Assembly: GCA_030442055.1 (NCBI GenBank)
Contig: JAUJEB010000001.1
Coordinates: forward strand, 1-64,000
Length of the DNA: 64,000 nucleotides
Source of the DNA: Agaribacillus aureus
Lineage (GTDB): Bacteria > Bacteroidota > Bacteroidia > Cytophagales > Cyclobacteriaceae
Direction: 5' to 3'
A program made the translations under genes and the position numbers. The number at the start of each line of letters is the position of its first letter. Position 1 is the stretch's first letter. Shown here piece by piece: positions 1 to 10,371 of this stretch. The notes under the pieces were generated by a model. It made no database searches and was not told the DNA's origin. It was given only the letters and a program-made list of their open reading frames with translations.

Positions 1-3000
1 ATTATTGATGGCCAGCAATAAATGAGGTTGCCCTTTGATACGGATCAATGAAGTCTGCTTTACATCTCCGTCGGCATACAACCCACTCTCATATGGATAA
101 TACGCATCAAAGCCGCCCAAACCATCTCCCTTCAGGTAAACTCCATAGCTGGCATCGTTGCGAGGGGTCTCCACTTCTGAACTATAAAGGTTACCCGCCA
201 ACACCATATCCAGATTACCGTCCCCATCAAAATCTCCCGTCTCAATAGCATTCACACTCGATAGCTGTGCCAACGCAGGTAGTAACCTGGCTTCGAATTG
301 CCCATTGCCGATATTCTCATAATAAGTACTGGCAAATGTTACGGCTTTCCGGTTCAGGGCTGTTTCCATATTGGATTTCCCTAACACCTCCTCTACACTT
401 GCTTTCGCAAAAGCATCATAGGTTGGAAATTTCTCCTTGATGTAAGGCATTTGTTCGGAAGAACACTCCCTACCTCGTAACGGGTATAGATTTTCCCCCT
501 CATGGAAGCTTAAAATGATATCTAACCTATTGTTGTTATCAAAGTCTGAAGCATACACTTCAAAGGGAGCTTCCTCACTGGCGCTGTACTTGTAATTCAG
601 TCCCAGGTTACCACACACCAAATCCTGATCGCCGTCGCCGTCAAAATCTCCAGCAGCTACCGAATACCACCAACCCTCACTGTCAGCAAGGGTTTCCGGG
701 ACTTGCAATTGTCCACCTTCATTGGTGTAGACGGTCACCCCCATCCACTCTCCTACCACAACCAGGTCTTGATCACCATCTCCATCAATATCGGTCCAGG
801 TCGCATCCGTTACCAAGCCTATCCCGGTAAGGCCGGTAGCTTTTGTGGCTGTGACATCTTTAAACATGCCGCCTGTATTCTCGTACAGGTAACCCGAACC
901 AAGCATGGGATAATGGTGGGGAATGTGGCGCTCACCAATAAACAGATCCTCATCGCCATCCTGATCAAAATCACAGGAACGGGCAATTGAACCACTAAAG
1001 GCGTGACCAGGAAGGAGATCGCTCGCGTCCGTAAACCCGCCTTGCCCATCATTCAGGTAAAGTCGATCACCCAGAAAGGGATCATCTTTTACAAATTCAT
1101 TGCCGCCACTTACAACCAGTAAGTCTTTGTAACCGTCTGCATTGGCATCAAAGAATATGCTGGAAACATCTTCGTGTTTGTAATGGATTTCCCAAGGACC
1201 CCGTAGCGCCTTAAATTGTCCGTCAGGTTGTTGCGCGTACAGCACACCGGATTGGTTGGCAGCTCCTCCAACAAAGAAATCCTCCAAACCATCTTTGTTC
1301 ACGTCTGCTACAGAAAGAGAAGGTCCGAATTGGGAATATCTATGTGGAAGCAGGACTTGAACGGAATAGTCGTCAAAATCATTTTCCCGATGAACATAGT
1401 CCAGTAGATACGTATCCGATACATCAGCAAAAAGCAGGGGTGCATTAGAGCTCCGCACTTGTACCTCCACCGCCTCTTTATAGTCTAATATAATAGTCCT
1501 ATCGGCTTGCAGTGTCTTTAGTTTTTGTACTTTACCGCCGGGCCATTCGACTTGCATACTGTCTATGGCAGTTGATTTGCCCAAACCAAAATGTAGTCCA
1601 CGGGCTACTGAAGACATATAACCCCTGGTCAGGTAGTGTTCAGCATATTGCTGCTGACCCTCATGCCAAATCGTAACTTTAGCTCCTATACCATCGGGGT
1701 TCTTATCTGATCCTTTAAAAGTGAATTTTAAATAATGGTGATCGAGATTTTCTACACTGTTGTTGCGGTATACAAATGCTGGCTGGTCAATGTTGTTCAC
1801 AACCAAATCCAGATCCCCATCATTGTCCAGGTCTGCGTAGGCTGCTCCATTGGAAAAAGAAGGTTCCGCTAACCCCCATTCCTCAGCCTTATTGACAAAT
1901 GCCAGATGGCCCTGGTTGTGGTACATGTAGTTCGAAATTTGCTTGACAGGCATCTTCTCTAACAACTCTTTGAGTATAATTGGAAACTGCTCTTTATCCA
2001 CTTCTCCGGAACCATGTAGTTTTTTATTGGCATATTTTTGAAAGTCATTGTTTCGAAAGGCTCTTCTAAACCCATTGGTGATAAACAGATCTTTATGACC
2101 GTCATTGTCAAAATCAGCCAAAAGTGGTGCCCAGCTCCAGTCAGTGCTGGAAACACCGGCAAGTTGACCAACCTCGCTAAATTGGGTATTCCCCATATTT
2201 AGCTGAAGGGTGTTGTACATGTATTGATGGTGAAAGCCGCTTTTCACGGTAAACCAGAATTTTTCAATATCCATACCGCTCATATTGGCTTTGATGCCGT
2301 AGTTATCTTCCGCCACCATATCCAAACTGATGATGTCCGGCAAACCGTCATTATTGATGTCTCCCACATCATTACCCATGGAAAAATTGGACATATGCTT
2401 GAGGGCTGTTTTGCTGGATTCGGTGAACGTACCATCTCCATTGTTGATATAGAGATAGTCATGCTCAATAAAATCATTGCTTACATAAATATCGGGATAA
2501 CCGTCTATGTTGAAATCTCCTACTGCTACTCCAAGCCCATAACCCAGTACATGAGAATTAATACCTGCCTCAAGTGTAACATCGGTGAATAAGTCGCCAT
2601 CATTCCGGTACAATCTGTCACCAGCCTCCACGCTTACACGCGTCCTGAAATAATCAAGACTGTCAATATTCTTATTGTTGATCTGATGGTTTAACATAAA
2701 GACATCCAAATCCCCATCTCTGTCATAATCTAAAAAGGCAGCCTGGTTGGATTGCCCCTTATCGTCTAATCCATATTTCTTAGCGGATTCGGTAAAGGTT
2801 AAATCCCCGTTATTGATGAAAAGCTGATTTCGAGTATTTGTTTTGAGTTTAGTCGTACTATAACAAACATAGATATCGAGATTTCCGTCCGAATTGATGT
2901 CAACCATAGTGCTGCCTGAAGAAAGTCCTTTATGTCCTTCAACACCAGCCCTATCCGAAATATCTGCGAATGTAAAATTCCCTTTGTTCAAATAGAGTTT

Positions 3001-3261
3001 GTTTTCATTTTGATTAGAAACGAAATACAAATCCACTAATCCGTCGTTATTGATGTCACCTGCCGATACCCCCGAACCATTATAGAAATTTTCACTGATA
3101 ATAATATTATTGTCAACCTGCTCTTTGAGTCTATTTATAAAGGTTATACCAGTCTTTTTAGAAGGCAACAAAGAGAACACACTTTGATCGGATGAGTCAG
3201 ATTTGCATCCTGTGAATGTCAAACAACTCAAAGAAATTGGTAAGATCAGAAGTCGATTCAT
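1..3261 (-). CDS. FG-GAP/VCBS-repeat lipoprotein with ASPIC/UnbV domain (CRTAC1-like), C-terminus cut by window edge
   Basis: The reading frame is open from an ATG at 3261 to base 1 (1087 codons, no stop). The N-terminus MNRLLILPISLSCLTFTGCK is a lipoprotein signal with the lipidated Cys at residue 19. Many FG-GAP/VCBS calcium-loop motifs follow, of the type GDINNDGLVDLYF or DYDRDGDLDVFML. An ASPIC/UnbV segment lies near residues 500-590 (key pieces GIGAKVTIW, HFGLGK, VEWPGGKVQKL), and a second set of FG-GAP repeats continues to the edge. Proteins of this family fold as beta-propellers and in Bacteroidota often follow SusC/SusD genes as surface lipoproteins. The gene is downstream of SusD on the same strand, separated by a strong hairpin. 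Its ligand cannot be read from sequence. Confidence 0.9.
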   Translation of the reverse strand, partial: MNRLLILPISLSCLTFTGCKSDSSDQSVFSLLPSKKTGITFINRLKEQVDNNIIISENFYNGSGVSAGDINNDGLVDLYFVSNQNENKLYLNKGNFTFADISDRAGVEGHKGLSSGSTMVDINSDGNLDIYVCYSTTKLKTNTRNQLFINNGDLTFTESAKKYGLDDKGQSNQAAFLDYDRDGDLDVFMLNHQINNKNIDSLDYFRTRVSVEAGDRLYRNDGDLFTDVTLEAGINSHVLGYGLGVAVGDFNIDGYPDIYVSNDFIEHDYLYINNGDGTFTESSKTALKHMSNFSMGNDVGDINNDGLPDIISLDMVAEDNYGIKANMSGMDIEKFWFTVKSGFHHQYMYNTLQLNMGNTQFSEVGQLAGVSSTDWSWAPLLADFDNDGHKDLFITNGFRRAFRNNDFQKYANKKLHGSGEVDKEQFPIILKELLEKMPVKQISNYMYHNQGHLAFVNKAEEWGLAEPSFSNGAAYADLDNDGDLDLVVNNIDQPAFVYRNNSVENLDHHYLKFTFKGSDKNPDGIGAKVTIWHEGQQQYAEHYLTRGYMSSVARGLHFGLGKSTAIDSMQVEWPGGKVQKLKTLQADRTIILDYKEAVEVQVRSSNAPLLFADVSDTYLLDYVHRENDFDDYSVQVLLPHRYSQFGPSLSVADVNKDGLEDFFVGGAANQSGVLYAQQPDGQFKALRGPWEIHYKHEDVSSIFFDANADGYKDLLVVSGGNEFVKDDPFLGDRLYLNDGQGGFTDASDLLPGHAFSGSIARSCDFDQDGDEDLFIGERHIPHHYPMLGSGYLYENTGGMFKDVTATKATGLTGIGLVTDATWTDIDGDGDQDLVVVGEWMGVTVYTNEGGQLQVPETLADSEGWWYSVAAGDFDGDGDQDLVCGNLGLNYKYSASEEAPFEVYASDFDNNNRLDIILSFHEGENLYPLRGRECSSEQMPYIKEKFPTYDAFAKASVEEVLGKSNMETALNRKAVTFASTYYENIGNGQFEARLLPALAQLSSVNAIETGDFDGDGNLDMVLAGNLYSSEVETPRNDASYGVYLKGDGLGGFDAYYPYESGLYADGDVKQTSLIRIKGQPHLLLAINN

Positions 3262-3408
3262 ATGGTCTCTTTTCTATTCAGCCCTTTGTTTGGTATTGTT
3301 TTGATGAAATAAAACTAAAAACGGACCTGTGTAACAAGTCAATTTGCTTTGATGAATATTCGAAAAATGAGCTACTCCTAATCCGGAATTCAAATATTCT
3401 TCCAAGTA

Positions 3409-3447
3409 ATTAATGGGTGATCTCTTAATAGGAGATCACCCATTAAT
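3409..3447 (-). promoter_or_regulatory. Intergenic hairpin between susD and the FG-GAP lipoprotein gene
   Basis: A perfect 16-bp inverted repeat (ATTAATGGGTGATCTC, 3409-3424, and its complement, 3432-3447) encloses a 7-nt loop. It lies 52 nt past the SusD stop. No T-run follows it on the minus strand, so it looks more like an RNA-stabilising or partly terminating hairpin than a full intrinsic terminator. It could keep the downstream lipoprotein at a lower level than SusC/SusD. Confidence 0.6.
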
Positions 3448-3499
3448 CTGAGCCATTACAAAATTCAGTGTTTAACAAGTATGTAAAAACACTTCACTT

Positions 3500-5023
3500 C
3501 TAATTACCTCCATATCCCGGATTCTGGGTAAGCTGAGGATTCGCATCAATTGCCCCTTGAGGAATAGGATAGAGTACATGAAAATCCTGGGCGTTAGAAT
3601 GCCCCCTCGCCTGGGCGGCAGAAATGAACGAACCATTACGAATCAAATCCTGTCGTCCCCAGCCTTCTACATGAAGCTCACGGAACCGTTCTTCAAGAAG
3701 ATAATCACGCATTTCATTTTGGCTGGCCAACGCTGGTGTGAGCGCATCAACACCTGCCCTGGCCCTAACCCTTTGCAGAAGCATTCTGGCCCCGGGCGTG
3801 TCACCGTTTTCATTCAAAGCCTCAGCCCAAAGCAATAACATGTCTGAGTATCGGTATATAACGACATCTCCATCCCCGTTGGCACCATCAAAATTCTGTG
3901 CCAAACCTCCGTACTTAAAGATCAAAGCCCCACCTTGAGCAACACCTGCCGGATCACCAGCCGGCCTCCCTTCTTTCATAACCAGTCCACCACTCCCATC
4001 TTCTACCAAATAATCTTCAGCTAATAAGGACAATCGGGCATCTCCCGGGTCGAAACTATCAAAGATCTCCCAATTCAGCCTCCATCCATTCCAGCTTACA
4101 TAACTATTTCCACCTTCATCTCTAAAATCTCCTGGTAACACATTGGCCATAAAGTGTTGAGGTATTCCATTATTCGATAGTCTTCCCAAAGACCAAATGA
4201 TTTCGGGATTGCCTTCATCCAACCAAATACCACCATAATTTTCTCCTGGCATTAAACTATAAATGCCAAGGTCTTCTATTTCCTGAGCAACGGCAATAGC
4301 ATCGGTCCAGCGTTTCTCGTGCATATACAGTTTCAAACGGGTCATTTTTGCTGCGCCGGCTCCCAATCTTCCAAAATCTCCACCCGTATATGTCGGGGGT
4401 AACAACGCTTCTGCCGCCTTAAGCTCATCATCTATAAACTTGATTGCTTCCTCCTTAGTAGGCCTGGTGGGAACAAAGTCGGTATCAATATCCTGGGTAA
4501 TCTCCGGGTCTACCACCATTGGCACGGGCCCATACTGGTCATATAGGAAAAAAAGCATCAATGCCCTGCCTACCCTCACTTGTGCGATGTATTCATTCTT
4601 TACCTTCTCATCAATATCGATACGTTCAATATCCGCTATGGCATTTGTTGCCTTTGCAATATCACCGATCCACTGATCGTAATTGAACGCAACACGCCCA
4701 TCAGCCGCATCCCAGGTAAACCTTTCACGGCTTTCAAATCCCCCCCAAAGTACTATCAAGTCACCAGCGGTCACACCGGCGGTCGTTATACCCTGGTTGT
4801 CCCACCATCTACCGGTCCATCCATTATCGAATTCAGAGTAGAAAGCATTGGTCAATGCTGCTGCATCAGACTCAGTCTGAAAGAATGTATTTGCATCAAT
4901 TTGTGAGAAACCTACGGGTTCCAAATCACCATGGCACGATGTGCCAAAGACTACCAATAGTGCCATTCCCAACAATGGCATCATTTTTTCCTTCGTTTTT
5001 AAAATAAATATTTTCATTATCAT
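3500..5023 (-). CDS. RagB/SusD family nutrient-uptake outer-membrane lipoprotein
   Basis: SusD-like proteins are alpha-helical TPR-type lipoproteins that cap the SusC channel on the cell surface and bind the substrate. This one is 507 residues, a normal length. The signal peptide ends in VVFGTSC, and the Cys is the lipidation site. Typical SusD features follow: an N-terminal FFQTESDAAALTNAFYSEF-like helix, a middle TPR region, and a C-terminal RYSDMLLLWAEALNENGD / LLEERFRELHVEGWGRQDLIR block. The start is uncertain: the first ATG is 5 nt after the SusC stop, but the MM pair 13 codons later gives a more usual signal peptide. It is co-transcribed with SusC. The substrate is unknown. Confidence 0.93.
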   Translation of the reverse strand: MIMKIFILKTKEKMMPLLGMALLVVFGTSCHGDLEPVGFSQIDANTFFQTESDAAALTNAFYSEFDNGWTGRWWDNQGITTAGVTAGDLIVLWGGFESRERFTWDAADGRVAFNYDQWIGDIAKATNAIADIERIDIDEKVKNEYIAQVRVGRALMLFFLYDQYGPVPMVVDPEITQDIDTDFVPTRPTKEEAIKFIDDELKAAEALLPPTYTGGDFGRLGAGAAKMTRLKLYMHEKRWTDAIAVAQEIEDLGIYSLMPGENYGGIWLDEGNPEIIWSLGRLSNNGIPQHFMANVLPGDFRDEGGNSYVSWNGWRLNWEIFDSFDPGDARLSLLAEDYLVEDGSGGLVMKEGRPAGDPAGVAQGGALIFKYGGLAQNFDGANGDGDVVIYRYSDMLLLWAEALNENGDTPGARMLLQRVRARAGVDALTPALASQNEMRDYLLEERFRELHVEGWGRQDLIRNGSFISAAQARGHSNAQDFHVLYPIPQGAIDANPQLTQNPGYGGN

Positions 5024-5028
5024 CTATT

Positions 5029-8000
5029 CTAAAATGTTAAATTAACTCCTAAAGTATAAGATTGTTGATTCGGAAAAGCTCCTGCATTGTCAAATTCAGG
5101 ATCTATCCCCGTGTAATCTGTAATCACCAGAACATTTTGCAAGTCGATGAAAACACGCGCTTTCTGAAATACCTTTTGAGTTAAGTCCTGAGGCAAGGTA
5201 TAACCCAGGGTAACATTTCTCAACCTTAAGAAGCTCGCTTTCTCGATAAATAAATCTCCGACATTACCCGTACTGGTAAATGATGCCGTAGGAAGGTATG
5301 TATCTGGGTTGTCTGGTGTCCATGAGTTTGATGCCTCTCTCAAAGCTCCCGGACCATGTACCACAGGTGTAAGGAAGCCAGGCCCATTAAATCCTGCATA
5401 ATCATTTCTCAGTTCATTTTCCCGAAGGCGATCCGCCATTCCCTGGAAGAAAAAGTTCAATTCAAAACCTTTGTAACTAAGTGTATTGCCAATACCATAA
5501 ACGTAACCCGGATCTTGCGTTCCTTGAAACACAAGGTCTGCATCAGTAATCAAACCATCCGGCTGTCCTGTAAGATTACCTTCAGTATCAATGCCATTCC
5601 AATCTCTCAATATCAGTTGCCCGGGTTCCAAGGCAGGCTGTGCATCCGGTGCCTCCTCCCCAACTTGCAATATTCCTACGACCTCGTGAGTATAAATAGG
5701 CCTGATAAAGTCATCTTCTTTAAGATGGACACGAATAATATTATTAGGATCCCTCTGCTTCCATTTATCACGGAATCTGCTAATATTAAAAGTAGTAGTC
5801 CATTTAAAGTTTCCATTGTCTATGTTGACTGAATTTAAGGATAACTCCCAACCTTTACTTTCTGTTACACCAATATTAGCAGCTACGCTGTTTATAGGCA
5901 AAAATGCTGCTAAATCCCTTGTAGCTAACAAATCCGATACCTCCTTGGTAAAAAACTCGAAAGTACCTTGCAGGCGACTATTAAATAAGCCAAAATCCAA
6001 TCCAATATTAAGTTCGGTAGTGGTTTCCCATGTCAGATCAGGATTTGCCAACTGAGTCTGCCGAACCCCCGTGTTGAAACTTTGATCTCCGCCAGCTCCA
6101 AAAATGAAACCTGTATTGGCTTGAAAGACAGCCTGGGCATTTGCTCCGATATTGGAATTGCCCGTTTGCCCGTAACCTACTCTTAGACCTAAATCTGTTA
6201 ACACATCATTAGTAGAAGGAAAAAATCCTTCATTAACGATTCGCCACTTAGCAGACACGGATGGAAAGGTTCCCCATCGGTTGTTCTCTCCAAATTTTGG
6301 TGAACCATCCCTTCTAATAGTAAAGGTCAACAAATATCTTTCATCATAATTATAATTGATACGCCCAAAATAGGAAGCTATTTCATCCTGGAATTTTTCA
6401 GAAAAAACAACAGGTGTACCCGTTCCTTGCCCCAGGGCATTAAAAAGCAAACCATCGCTGATAAAACTATTGTTGCTTGAACCAAATTGTGATTCGTTGA
6501 ATTGTTGATATTCATAACCAGCGAGTGCTGAAACCAAGTGTTTATCAAATGTTTTGGAATAATTCACCACGAAGTTCAGCAGGTAATCCTCCTTAGCTCT
6601 AAACCTTTTTTCTGCTACTCCTCCTCTTTGACTTCCAACGAGCGTAGTTGTAGGCAGGTAGGCATCTCTTTCACCAGTAGCCCGGTCTATCCCAAATCTT
6701 GTTGTTGCACTCAACCCTTCAATAATATTTACAGTTGCAAATGCATTGACTAAAACCCTGTTAGTAGTAGTGTTGTCCGTATTCTCTAGGGCTAACCCAA
6801 GCGGATTCTGCCATATTTGAGGCCCTATGATATGTTGTCCATAACCACCAATACCGTTTTCATCAAATGCGGGAACGTCCGGACTGAATGATAATGCTGC
6901 TACCAGCGGAGCTGCACGCTCATTAAAGGCCCCTCCTAAGGGAAGGTTTCTGTTGCGAACCTGGCTGGCCGTCGCAGACAACCCTAGGGACAAACGATCA
7001 TTTATTTCCTGATCCAGGTTAAATCGAAGGGAATACCTGGTTAATTCAGAAGTTTTGATCACACCTTCCTGATCAAAATAGTTGAAAGAGGTTAAGTATC
7101 TTGTCTTATCGTTTCCGCCAGATACCGAAATGTTATGTTGATTAACAAAACCTTTTTGTGTAAGCAAATCATAAAAATTGGTTCCTTCTCCAATGGATGC
7201 AATATCTTCTTGGGTATACCTGAGCAAACCAGCGGCATCTAATCTGGAAACCAGATCGGAAGGAGCTTGCACTCCACTGTAAGGAGCATAAGTGACGGTT
7301 TGTCCATCAGCATTAGCGTCTACACCTCTGAGCACACGATCGATCTGAATATCCCGGACAAACCTGGTATACTCTGTAGCATTCATAATATCCGGAATTT
7401 CTTTTACCTCTTGAATAGAGTAACTTCCGGAGTACTCCACCTTTGGAGTGCCGGATTTACCCCTTTTAGTCGTAACCAATATTACGCCATTTGCAGCTCT
7501 GGCTCCATAAATAGCCGTGGCACTGGCATCCTTTAATATTTCTATCGACGCTATATCATTCGGATTGATATCATTCAAAGGACTTCTATTCCCCGCATTT
7601 GAAAACTGCTGACTGGAACCTGGTTCCACCCCACCTCCGGTAACAGGAAATCCATCAATTACAAACAACGGACTATTTCCTGCTCTGACAGAAGGTCTTC
7701 CCCGGATTACTATATCTACACCTCCACCGGGTTGTGCACTGTTCTGAGTTACTTGCACGCCAGGGGCTTGAGCCGACAGAAGTTGCTCTATAGATGTTGT
7801 GGTTGCAACCGGTAAATTGTCTGTTTTTACTGTACTTACAGCACCGGTCAGGTCACTCTTTTTCTGTGTACCGTATCCTATTACAACTATTTCGGAAAGT
7901 GTGGAAATATCTGCGATAAGGGTAAAATCAACAGTTGTTCTTCCGGCTATTTCAACTTCTCCTGTTAGGTAGCCTACATATGAGAAAACCAATATTGTAG

Positions 8001-8541
8001 CATCATCAGGAACGTTCAGTCTATAATTCCCATTAATATCTGTAACAACGCCCATGCTTGTATCCTTAATAAAAACATTGACACCAGGAAGTTCATTTCC
8101 ATTTTCGTCGGTCACTGTACCAGTAATTATTTTATCTGGTTTGTGTTCGCTTCTCAAATTGCCATTGATCTTTTTAATGGCCTTTTGGTTTCCTTTTACA
8201 GTAATGGTCTTGTTAACCTGAAGAAATTCTACACCTGTCTTTTGTGCAATATCCTTGAGGATTGCTGCTACTGTTGCTTTCTTATAGTCAAGACTGAGCT
8301 TTGTTTTGATAGCCTTTACATCATCACCATACGTAAATGTGAATTTGGTTTTATTTTCAATCTCACCGAATATCTCTGGCAATGAAGCTTTTTTGGTATC
8401 AATTGAGATATGAACTTTATGCACAGATTGTCCGGATATTTCATTTGCAAATAGTAATGATTGGCCTAAACAAATTAGTATGATCGCATATAACATTTGT
8501 TTAGATATGATCATAATAAGTCTAAGTAAATTATTTTTCAT
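5029..8541 (-). CDS. SusC/RagA family TonB-dependent receptor with STN domain
   Basis: Outer-membrane transporter of 1170 residues that works with the SusD protein encoded 5 nt downstream. Order of parts: signal peptide (about 1-38), an STN (secretin/TonB N-terminal) domain at about 45-115, a carboxypeptidase-regulatory-like beta-sandwich at about 138-210 (ITGTVTDENGNELPGVNVF), a TonB-box-like SEIVVIGYG, a plug domain with the SusC signature DPNDIASIEILKDASATAIYG-like region, and a long beta-barrel ending in an aromatic LGVNLTF. The STN domain is the part known to signal to FecR-type anti-sigma factors, which fits the FecR and sigma genes upstream. Substrate not determined. Confidence 0.95.
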   Translation of the reverse strand: MKNNLLRLIMIISKQMLYAIILICLGQSLLFANEISGQSVHKVHISIDTKKASLPEIFGEIENKTKFTFTYGDDVKAIKTKLSLDYKKATVAAILKDIAQKTGVEFLQVNKTITVKGNQKAIKKINGNLRSEHKPDKIITGTVTDENGNELPGVNVFIKDTSMGVVTDINGNYRLNVPDDATILVFSYVGYLTGEVEIAGRTTVDFTLIADISTLSEIVVIGYGTQKKSDLTGAVSTVKTDNLPVATTTSIEQLLSAQAPGVQVTQNSAQPGGGVDIVIRGRPSVRAGNSPLFVIDGFPVTGGGVEPGSSQQFSNAGNRSPLNDINPNDIASIEILKDASATAIYGARAANGVILVTTKRGKSGTPKVEYSGSYSIQEVKEIPDIMNATEYTRFVRDIQIDRVLRGVDANADGQTVTYAPYSGVQAPSDLVSRLDAAGLLRYTQEDIASIGEGTNFYDLLTQKGFVNQHNISVSGGNDKTRYLTSFNYFDQEGVIKTSELTRYSLRFNLDQEINDRLSLGLSATASQVRNRNLPLGGAFNERAAPLVAALSFSPDVPAFDENGIGGYGQHIIGPQIWQNPLGLALENTDNTTTNRVLVNAFATVNIIEGLSATTRFGIDRATGERDAYLPTTTLVGSQRGGVAEKRFRAKEDYLLNFVVNYSKTFDKHLVSALAGYEYQQFNESQFGSSNNSFISDGLLFNALGQGTGTPVVFSEKFQDEIASYFGRINYNYDERYLLTFTIRRDGSPKFGENNRWGTFPSVSAKWRIVNEGFFPSTNDVLTDLGLRVGYGQTGNSNIGANAQAVFQANTGFIFGAGGDQSFNTGVRQTQLANPDLTWETTTELNIGLDFGLFNSRLQGTFEFFTKEVSDLLATRDLAAFLPINSVAANIGVTESKGWELSLNSVNIDNGNFKWTTTFNISRFRDKWKQRDPNNIIRVHLKEDDFIRPIYTHEVVGILQVGEEAPDAQPALEPGQLILRDWNGIDTEGNLTGQPDGLITDADLVFQGTQDPGYVYGIGNTLSYKGFELNFFFQGMADRLRENELRNDYAGFNGPGFLTPVVHGPGALREASNSWTPDNPDTYLPTASFTSTGNVGDLFIEKASFLRLRNVTLGYTLPQDLTQKVFQKARVFIDLQNVLVITDYTGIDPEFDNAGAFPNQQSYTLGVNLTF

Positions 8542-8581
8542 ACTTTTGTTATTGAAGTAAATAATTAGTTTATTTCATTTT

Positions 8582-8619
8582 ATAGCTCGGTTAGGGTCGT
8601 CAAACTGTGATCGAGCTAT
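8582..8619 (-). promoter_or_regulatory. Inverted repeat between fecR and susC
   Basis: An 8-bp inverted repeat, ATAGCTCG (8582-8589) and CGAGCTAT (8612-8619), lies in the 164-bp gap between the anti-sigma gene and SusC. The other SusCD locus in this window has strong hairpins at the same place, so it may mark the transcription boundary between regulator genes and transporter genes. No U-run follows. Confidence 0.35.
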
Positions 8620-8705
8620 TCTTTCGAAGATTTACCTGGAAATCGTCGATTTTTCAGATTTATTTTTTGCTAAGTATTAGGTTTCATATTTTTAATCAAT
8701 TAGGG

Positions 8706-9707
8706 TTAGCATCCATTTCCGGATATTACAATATAATTTCCATCTACCACTTTATATTCAAATCCAAGAAAGTACTGGAAACTCTTTAGTACATTAAACA
8801 AGTTTTCATCCTTGTAAGTACCTCTGACAATTCTGCAATGGCGAATTGAGTCATTATCGAAAGTGATTGTCACTCCGTACCACCGCTCTAAAATTTTTGT
8901 GGCTTCATGAAGGTCCATTTCTTCAAAATTTAATATTCCATCTTTCCAGGCCAGAAATTGTTCAATGCCGACTTCGATCTTTAGCATTTGCCCGGATGAA
9001 GGGTCGTAATTGATCTGTTCTCCGGAAACCAATAAATGACTGTTTATGGACGATTGGCTATTACCAGAGGTGACCTGGACCTTACCGCTGGCCACTGTTA
9101 CCTGAGATATCTCCTGAGGAAATGCCTTCACATTAAATGATGTGCCTAAAACCTTGGTGGTAAGGCCGGCACTTTTAATGATAAATGGTCTTTTTTCATC
9201 CTTAGTCACATCGAAAAAGGCTTCTCCTTCAAGTAATACTTCCCTTTCCTGGTTGCTAAATCTCTCAGGATAAATTAGCTTACTATCAGAATTAAGCCTG
9301 ATTTGTGTTCCGTCGCTTAAGATTATGGTGGATTTTTGGCCCTTTTGAGTTACTTTTTCAGTCATGACCACCCGATCATTTTCATTGTCAGGAACACTGG
9401 CGTATTGATAGACAGCAAATGATGCGATTAGGGCAATCACAATAACTGCGGCTACTCTCAAAATATGTCTGAGTATGCTTTTTTGATGGTAAGTTGTGGT
9501 TACATTTTCTGATTTAGCAATCCTGGCGTTAATCTTGTGAAGCAATTCACTTTCCAGTACCTCCTGATCACCTAATTCCTTTTGCCAATTTTGATTTTTT
9601 TGATAAGTCTGATAAAACTCCATCAGAACCTGCATTTCATTTTTATTGCAAAGACCAGCTTCATACTTTTTGAGTAGTTTTTCAAAGTGTTTTTTGTTTA
9701 TAGACAT
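8706..9707 (-). CDS. FecR-family anti-sigma factor
   Basis: Inner-membrane signalling protein of 333 residues that holds the partner ECF sigma factor and releases it when SusC signals. The cytoplasmic N-terminal part (about 1-85) is charged and alpha-helical. One membrane segment follows (VAAVIVIALIASFAVYQYA, about 88-107). The periplasmic FecR domain contains the usual LSDGTQIRLNSDSKLIYPE, GEAFFDVTKDEKRPFII and TKVLGTSFNVKAF motifs. A C-terminal DUF4974-type (STN-like) domain contains FEEMDLHEATKILERWYGVT. It lies between the sigma factor gene and SusC, as in most Bacteroidota loci of this type. Confidence 0.95.
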   Translation of the reverse strand: MSINKKHFEKLLKKYEAGLCNKNEMQVLMEFYQTYQKNQNWQKELGDQEVLESELLHKINARIAKSENVTTTYHQKSILRHILRVAAVIVIALIASFAVYQYASVPDNENDRVVMTEKVTQKGQKSTIILSDGTQIRLNSDSKLIYPERFSNQEREVLLEGEAFFDVTKDEKRPFIIKSAGLTTKVLGTSFNVKAFPQEISQVTVASGKVQVTSGNSQSSINSHLLVSGEQINYDPSSGQMLKIEVGIEQFLAWKDGILNFEEMDLHEATKILERWYGVTITFDNDSIRHCRIVRGTYKDENLFNVLKSFQYFLGFEYKVVDGNYIVISGNGC

Positions 9708-9792
9708 TTGCTTTCAAGCGGGTTTCCATATACAGGTTCTTTAAGAGACTTAAAACCCCTACGCAAGCAATGAAAAAATTTATTGAATAGAC

Positions 9793-10371
9793 CTATGGAA
9801 GTAGAAAGCCCGCAAAAAAGGACATTGTTTCAATAATGTTTTTGCGAAGATATTTCAAGGCCTTGGTGATTTGATTTTCTACCGTTTTGGGAGAAATATT
9901 CAGGCGTACAGCTATTTCTTTTGTAGAAAGATTTTCGTTCCTGCTGAGAAAAAAAACCTCTCTGCATTTATCCGGAAGTGCTTCCACACCTTTCTTATAT
10001 TTCTCTTTAAGCTGATTGAAATTGACCATTTGCTCAGTGGCATAGACGAAAGATACGGTTTCCAATGTCTCAAGATGGTGTCGGGCAAGGTTTCCTCTTT
10101 GGAGGTATTTGAATACCCGATTCCGGACAGCAACTTTTAGATAAGGAGAGAGTGAAGAAATACAAATAGTGGCACGTCTAATGTACAAGTCCGAAAAAAC
10201 ATCCTGAACAATATCTTTACAAGCGTCCTTATCATTCAAAATGTTGTATGCAGAGATAAGCAGAGATGACCAGTAGCGTTTATAAATTTCTTCGAATGCC
10301 CCCTTATTGTTCAACTTCATTAAGTTCAACAATTCGTTATCCTCATATGTCGAAAAACCCCTTTCTTCCAC
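9793..10371 (-). CDS. ECF (sigma-70 family) RNA polymerase sigma factor
   Basis: 192-residue extracytoplasmic-function sigma factor. Region 2 (about 25-95) has the typical AFEEIYKRYW and DKDACKDIVQDVFSDLY motifs for core binding and -10 recognition. Region 4 (about 130-185) has LPDKCREVFFLSRNENLSTKEI followed by the helix-turn-helix LNISPKTVENQITKALKYLR. It is upstream of and co-directional with FecR (85-nt gap), SusC and SusD, so its likely target is the SusC promoter of this locus. The C-terminal tail FFAGFLLP is unusually hydrophobic but short. Confidence 0.94.
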   Translation of the reverse strand: MEERGFSTYEDNELLNLMKLNNKGAFEEIYKRYWSSLLISAYNILNDKDACKDIVQDVFSDLYIRRATICISSLSPYLKVAVRNRVFKYLQRGNLARHHLETLETVSFVYATEQMVNFNQLKEKYKKGVEALPDKCREVFFLSRNENLSTKEIAVRLNISPKTVENQITKALKYLRKNIIETMSFFAGFLLP

